From assembly GCA_966212235.1 (NCBI GenBank), contig CBIHPP010000013.1, positions 236,673-300,672 on the forward strand: a stretch of DNA of 64,000 nt, read 5' to 3'. The position numbers and the translations under genes are program-made. This DNA comes from Niastella sp966212235 (GTDB lineage: Bacteria; Bacteroidota; Bacteroidia; Chitinophagales; Chitinophagaceae). Below, in pieces: positions 60,243 through 64,000 of this stretch. Position 1 is the stretch's first letter. Each line of letters begins with the position of its first letter. The notes beneath the pieces were generated by a model, which was not told where the DNA came from, ran no database searches, and worked only from the letters and a program-made list of their open reading frames with translations.

Positions 60243-61223
60243 GGTCGTTGGGCTTTCCTTACTTCTCTCCCGCGCCGTCATATGGTAATACTTTTTAAAT
60301 GCCTTTGAAAAGGCGCTTAAATTGGTGTATCCTACGCCTTCAGCTACCTGCGATACGGTATGCTTTTTACCCGATAACAACTGCCAGGCCTTTTCCATGC
60401 GTATATCGCGTAAATAATCGGCCGGACTACTATGATACAACTGTTGAAAACCGGTTTTTAGTTTATAGTCGTTTAATCCCGTGAGCTGGGTAAGCTCTTT
60501 AATAGTCCACTCCTGTTTCAGTGCCGATTCCATGTTGGTCCTCGCCAGGTAAATAGCCTGGGCTTCCTGCATGGAAAGGGTGACCGGTTCCCACACCGGG
60601 TGTTCCGAGATATTTTCAATACACATGGTTAATAAAGCCATGGACCGGGTATACAACGATAGGCCTGGCCGTTTGCCGGCTTCCATTAATTGATGAACCT
60701 GAGTCAGTAACGTCCGGTTGGCTACCTGGTTAACCGGTACCAGCATAGCCGGTTGCTGGTGTAAAACTTTTTTCTGAAAATCATTCATCAGCACTAAAGG
60801 TGGCAATTTTTGCGATAGCGTATAAACGGGATAATGGATGTCAACAGTAGCGTAAACACCGGCATGTTGAAAATGAAGACGGTTATTCTGAAACGGGATA
60901 TGCAATAAATTATATCCCTGTTCATAAAATACCAGGTTGCCCAATCCCTCAATATGGTACTGAATATGATTACCCAGGTGAAAGCGCAACTTTAACAAAG
61001 GTTCGCTCTCCATCATCGTGAAAGAACAACCCCGGTTCAGCAAAAAATGTTGTATTCGTATCAAGATCCCATTACTCTGTATCTGCTGAAACAGAACATG
61101 GCCAAAGGCGCCCGATGCCGAACTAGATGATGCTCCCGGTATCAGGTAGTCACTCGCTGCTTCCGGAAGTTGATCACTAAAGGCAAGATCTTTATAATTA
61201 TCAGCAATCAATTTTACTTGCAT
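60240..61223 (-). CDS. AraC-family regulator (PchR-like)
   Basis: 327 residues. The N-terminal two thirds has no recognisable cupin signature but contains the strand-rich pattern of PchR-type regulators (HFQHAGVYATVDIHYPVY). The C-terminal AraC domain reads WTIKELTQLTGLNDYKLKTGFQQLYHSSPADYL then VSQVAEGVGYTNLSAFSKAFKKYYHMTA, close in style to siderophore-responsive PchR proteins. An iron/siderophore role is inferred only weakly, helped by the AlcB-like GNAT next door. Direct repeats lie in its upstream region. Confidence 0.87.
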   Translation of the reverse strand: MQVKLIADNYKDLAFSDQLPEAASDYLIPGASSSSASGAFGHVLFQQIQSNGILIRIQHFLLNRGCSFTMMESEPLLKLRFHLGNHIQYHIEGLGNLVFYEQGYNLLHIPFQNNRLHFQHAGVYATVDIHYPVYTLSQKLPPLVLMNDFQKKVLHQQPAMLVPVNQVANRTLLTQVHQLMEAGKRPGLSLYTRSMALLTMCIENISEHPVWEPVTLSMQEAQAIYLARTNMESALKQEWTIKELTQLTGLNDYKLKTGFQQLYHSSPADYLRDIRMEKAWQLLSGKKHTVSQVAEGVGYTNLSAFSKAFKKYYHMTARERSKESPTT

Positions 61224-61833
61224 ACCTGCAAAGATTTAAAGGGCCATTTTTTACACAGTGATATGCTGTGCCGGTATTGACAAAGGCATGCACCCTAAAC
61301 AGGTGAACTGTTATGCTATTTTGAGAAACAGAGTCCTGTAAATGATAGATCCAAACAGGTGAACACCTATTGTCAAACGTTAGAAAAATCGCTATGCAGT
61401 GCGTTCATCAGGCCCTTTTGGGAGTTTGTAGGTATGCTATAATATGCATGGTAGAGAAAACAGCTGCACCAGCTCAAGGTAAGGGAATTTTTTGCAAAAC
61501 AATTACGAAATCGGGTTTAAAATTATGCAAATAGTTATGCTATTTTAACTATACAAGCATATGAGTTTCATTGAGAATGGAAGGATATCAACCGGAAAAT
61601 TCGATTAAGGGGTATAGATAGTTTTGTATAACGGTCGCTACAGGAAGTGCGGCTGTTTTAACACGATAGTAGTAAAAAAAAATTATCGCTTTTGATTTTT
61701 AACCCGAAAAATAGCTATTTTACCAATGAAGAAATGATTCCCGCCCGGATGGTGATTTTGATACGTGCTGAAACACCACCTTTATCCGATACCCCGATTT
61801 TTTTTGAAAAAAATCACGTTATCTTATCTTAAT
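61224..61833. promoter_or_regulatory. Divergent intergenic region with paired direct repeats
   Basis: No gene is seen in 610 bases. AAACAGGTGAAC occurs at 61297-61308 and 61353-61364, and GTTATGCTATTTT at 61310-61322 and 61534-61546. Direct repeats upstream of an AraC gene are typical of AraC-type binding sites, so autoregulation and control of the divergent GNAT gene are plausible. Confidence 0.4.
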
Positions 61834-62430
61834 ATGACAACCTCATCCCTGAATTCGCTTTGCCAATCCCTCAACGTAAGGAAAGAACAACCCATTGTAT
61901 TGCAAAAAGAGCTGATGCCGGGTTACTGTATCAGCGTTCGACCGGTTTGCATACATTCCAATGACGACATTAACGCCATTCACGAATGGCTGTCAGACGG
62001 GTACCCCGGCCGTTTGCCGGTTGACCAGTTACGTGTATTCTTCATTTTACTGGCCGAATGCACCTATGCGCAGGCCTTTATGGTGTTGTTGAACGATGAT
62101 ACGCCCATTGGTCAGTTTGAAGTTTACCAGGTGATGCAGGACGAACTGAAAGACTCCGTTGATGCCGATGAAGGCGATTACAGAATATATATACCGGTAA
62201 TGCCCGTGATCGCTTCCTACCCCGATATCACGGTACAGATCATGCAAATATGCCTCCGCTACATCTTTTCATGCGCCGAAGTGAAACGGGTTTTCTGGGT
62301 AATACCTGTCAATGATAAAGAGCGGATAAAAGTAGCTGCAAAAGCCGGGTTCCAAATGCTCAAATCCTTCCGCGAAGTAACCATCGAAGGCGATCAGCCG
62401 GCAACTATTTATCAATGTAAACGTTCATAA
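61834..62430 (+). CDS. GNAT acyltransferase of the AlcB/IucB siderophore type
   Basis: 198 residues from ATG at 61834 (an in-frame GTG at 61765 adds 23 residues without family similarity). The layout resembles siderophore hydroxylamine acyltransferases: an INAIHEWLS motif, then TPIGQFEVYQVMQDELKD where the family has a Gly-Tyr/Phe-x-Glu-x-Tyr core, the acidic DADEGDYRIYI stretch, and a C-terminal KERIKVAAKAGFQMLKSF typical of GNAT acceptor regions. No other siderophore genes are seen, so it may have another acyl acceptor. It is divergent from a PchR-like regulator. Confidence 0.72.
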   Translation: MTTSSLNSLCQSLNVRKEQPIVLQKELMPGYCISVRPVCIHSNDDINAIHEWLSDGYPGRLPVDQLRVFFILLAECTYAQAFMVLLNDDTPIGQFEVYQVMQDELKDSVDADEGDYRIYIPVMPVIASYPDITVQIMQICLRYIFSCAEVKRVFWVIPVNDKERIKVAAKAGFQMLKSFREVTIEGDQPATIYQCKRS

Positions 62431-62811
62431 TTACCCGCTAATCATTCCTTTCATATTAGTAAATATGCTCAACTGAACGGGCATATGGTCCCATTATTAG
62501 ATAGAGGATTTCCTAAGCTAACGATATCATTTTCTAAACTTGTATGGGTAATACATTTCCCATTCTGGGGTTTAATAGCCTGGGTGGGGTAGATATATGT
62601 ATTTTTGTTTAACTGTTTATGGAAAAAAATTGAGCAAACGCTGTATGAACAACTACCTAAAAAACGGAACGCTGTTTGACACTAAAAACGGCAACATTGT
62701 ACTGTGCAGGACCACTAACCCCGAATCTCAAAAGTTGGCTGCCCCGCCTTGGTACGATCTCCCTGGTAATTGTTTCCTAATCTTAAATGTAAATTCTAAA
62801 AATACCTGATT
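62431..62811. promoter_or_regulatory. Leader/control region of the poly-HAMP gene
   Basis: No supported gene is seen. TATTTTTG at 62600-62607 fits the TAnnTTTG box and would give a leader of about 200 bases; no -33 TTG is visible at the proper distance. A 70-codon frame in the leader (62597-62809) has no recognisable features. Confidence 0.35.
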
Positions 62812-64000
62812 ATGGCGCGTTCAAAACCCAATGCTACTCGCTCAAACCGGCAGGATGTATCAGCGGCAGTGCCTAAGATTAACAAAAGCGCTGATCAAAA
62901 GAAGAAACCCAAAATAATCAATCAGGATCATTATGAAGTGGCAGAGCGCCCGGTGAGCGAGCACCTCGATTCCCGTGAATTGTTGCATGTACTAACCCAG
63001 GTTAAAAACGGAAATTTTAGTGTACGAATGCCCATTGACCAGGTGGGCCTCCCCGGAAAGATCTGCGATACGCTGAATGAGATCATTTCGCTGAATGAAA
63101 AGATGATGACAGAGTTTACCCGCGCCGGTAACACCATCGGTAAACAGGGTAAATTAAACCAGCGTATCGAGCTGCCCAATGCCCGCGGCGCCTGGCGTAC
63201 CGGGGTTGAATCACTGAATATATTGATCTCCGATCTTGTACATCCTACTATAGAAATAGCTGATGTAATCAGCTCTGTGGCCAAAGGAAACCTGTCGAAA
63301 GAAATGCCGCTCGAAATAGGTGGTCACGTACTACAGGGTGAATTTGGCACCATTGCCAAAGAAGTGAACGACATGGTGAAACAGCTGAACCTGTTTTCCA
63401 TGGAGGTTACCCGGGTGGCGCGTGAAGTGGGTTCGGAAGGTAAACTGGGCGGACAGGCAAAAGTAAAAGGGGTAGGCGGGGTTTGGAAAGACCTTACCGA
63501 TTCGGTAAACCAGATGGCCAGCAACCTCACCGGGCAGGTGCGTAACATTGCCGAGGTAACAACGGCGGTGGCCAAAGGCGATCTGTCGAAGAAGATCACG
63601 GTAGACGTAAAAGGAGAAATTCTCGAATTAAAGAATACCATCAATACCATGGTGGATCAGCTGAACTCCTTCTCTTCAGAAGTAACGCGTGTGGCGCTGG
63701 AAGTAGGTACGGAAGGAAAGCTGGGTGGCCAGGCCCAGGTAAAAGGGGTGGCCGGAACCTGGAAAGATCTGACCGACTCTGTGAACCAGATGGCCAGTAA
63801 CCTCACCGGCCAGGTGCGTAACATTGCCGAGGTAACCACTGCCGTGGCGAAAGGTGACCTTAGTCGTAAGATCACGGTGGATGTACGCGGAGAGATCCTC
63901 GAATTGAAGAATACGATCAATACGATGGTGGATCAGTTGAATTCTTTCTCTTCAGAAGTAACGCGTGTGGCGCTGGAAGTAGGTTCGGAAGGTAAACTGG
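62812..64000 (+). CDS. Poly-HAMP sensor protein, N-terminal part (runs off the window)
   Basis: At least 396 residues; the frame is open at base 64000. A short basic start (MARSKPNATRSNRQD) leads to a chain of HAMP units of about 92 residues, with recurring blocks such as GVWKDLTDSVNQMASNLTGQ, RNIAEVTTAVAKGDLSKKI and EILELKNTINTMVDQLNSFS. At DNA level the period is 276 bases (for example 63652 and 63928), with strong identity between neighbours. No signal peptide or membrane helix is present, so it is a soluble sensor. By family it is probably a hybrid histidine kinase with HisKA/HATPase and receiver domains beyond the window. Confidence 0.88.
   Translation, partial: MARSKPNATRSNRQDVSAAVPKINKSADQKKKPKIINQDHYEVAERPVSEHLDSRELLHVLTQVKNGNFSVRMPIDQVGLPGKICDTLNEIISLNEKMMTEFTRAGNTIGKQGKLNQRIELPNARGAWRTGVESLNILISDLVHPTIEIADVISSVAKGNLSKEMPLEIGGHVLQGEFGTIAKEVNDMVKQLNLFSMEVTRVAREVGSEGKLGGQAKVKGVGGVWKDLTDSVNQMASNLTGQVRNIAEVTTAVAKGDLSKKITVDVKGEILELKNTINTMVDQLNSFSSEVTRVALEVGTEGKLGGQAQVKGVAGTWKDLTDSVNQMASNLTGQVRNIAEVTTAVAKGDLSRKITVDVRGEILELKNTINTMVDQLNSFSSEVTRVALEVGSEGKL

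Noticed and set aside
57800..60300. Possible CRISPR array
   Set aside because: The repeats are 7 bases long, contiguous and without unique spacers, and no cas gene is present.
62597..62809. 70-codon frame just before the poly-HAMP gene
   Set aside because: No signal, domain or compositional support; more likely part of the leader.

Overview
The window comes from a Bacteroidota chromosome, most likely a Chitinophagaceae soil-type bacterium (Chitinophaga/Niastella-like). The evidence is SusC/SusD pairs, three sigma-ECF/FecR sets, STN-domain TonB-dependent receptors, two proteins with type IX secretion (T9SS) C-terminal sorting domains, a GldA/GldF-GldG-type ABC exporter, DUF4249 and 6-bladed beta-propeller families, and promoter-like TAnnTTTG boxes. 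The genus is an inference from protein style; no rRNA is present. The only RNA gene seen is one tRNA-Arg(ACG).

Layout. 1-3.0 kb: end of a GH28 pectinase, an EcsC-family gene, and a Crp/Fnr regulator followed by a CRP-like palindrome and a secreted RidA-like protein. 3.2-16.3 kb: one co-directional block of ECF sigma, FecR anti-sigma, SusC with STN, SusD, ABC ATPase, GldF-GldG fusion permease and two tandem MutS-like ATPases that lack mismatch-recognition domains. 16.4-21 kb: accessory and stress zone with a mini NlpC/P60-like protein, a 17-residue repeat protein, an 11-mer repeat array, an RND-pump remnant, an AraC regulator with a metal-binding-like N-terminus, BrkB/YihY, a cupin, an lmo0937-type micro-protein and a frameshifted YXWGXW protein. 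21-27.9 kb: beta-barrel receptor plus 6-bladed propeller, a YncE-like propeller and an AraC regulator. 27.9-46 kb: polysaccharide-related secreted proteins (parallel beta-helix lipoprotein, a 2440-residue GH98/CBM/T9SS protein, a beta-helix T9SS protein, an esterase broken at a poly-A run), with an SDR-AraC pair and another receptor. 46-49.2 kb: an AT-richer patch with an unknown HExxH protein, a small membrane protein and tRNA-Arg. 49.4-51.6 kb: rlmH, polysaccharide deacetylase, glycosyltransferase. 51.8-57.1 kb: minus-strand sigma/FecR/STN-receptor/DUF4249 operon. 57.4-59.5 kb: a divergent sigma/FecR pair with no receptor, bracketed by heptanucleotide arrays. 60.2-64 kb: AraC regulator, AlcB-like GNAT and the start of a poly-HAMP sensor protein that leaves the window.

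Taken together, the genes describe a surface-sensing polysaccharide forager. STN receptors signal through FecR to ECF sigma factors, SusC/D and T9SS enzymes act on external substrates, and AraC regulators control smaller sets. The most unusual items are the exporter/twin-MutS extension of the first Sus locus, an 86-nt intergenic element present twice without gaps, the HExxH/membrane-protein pair, and the heptamer arrays.
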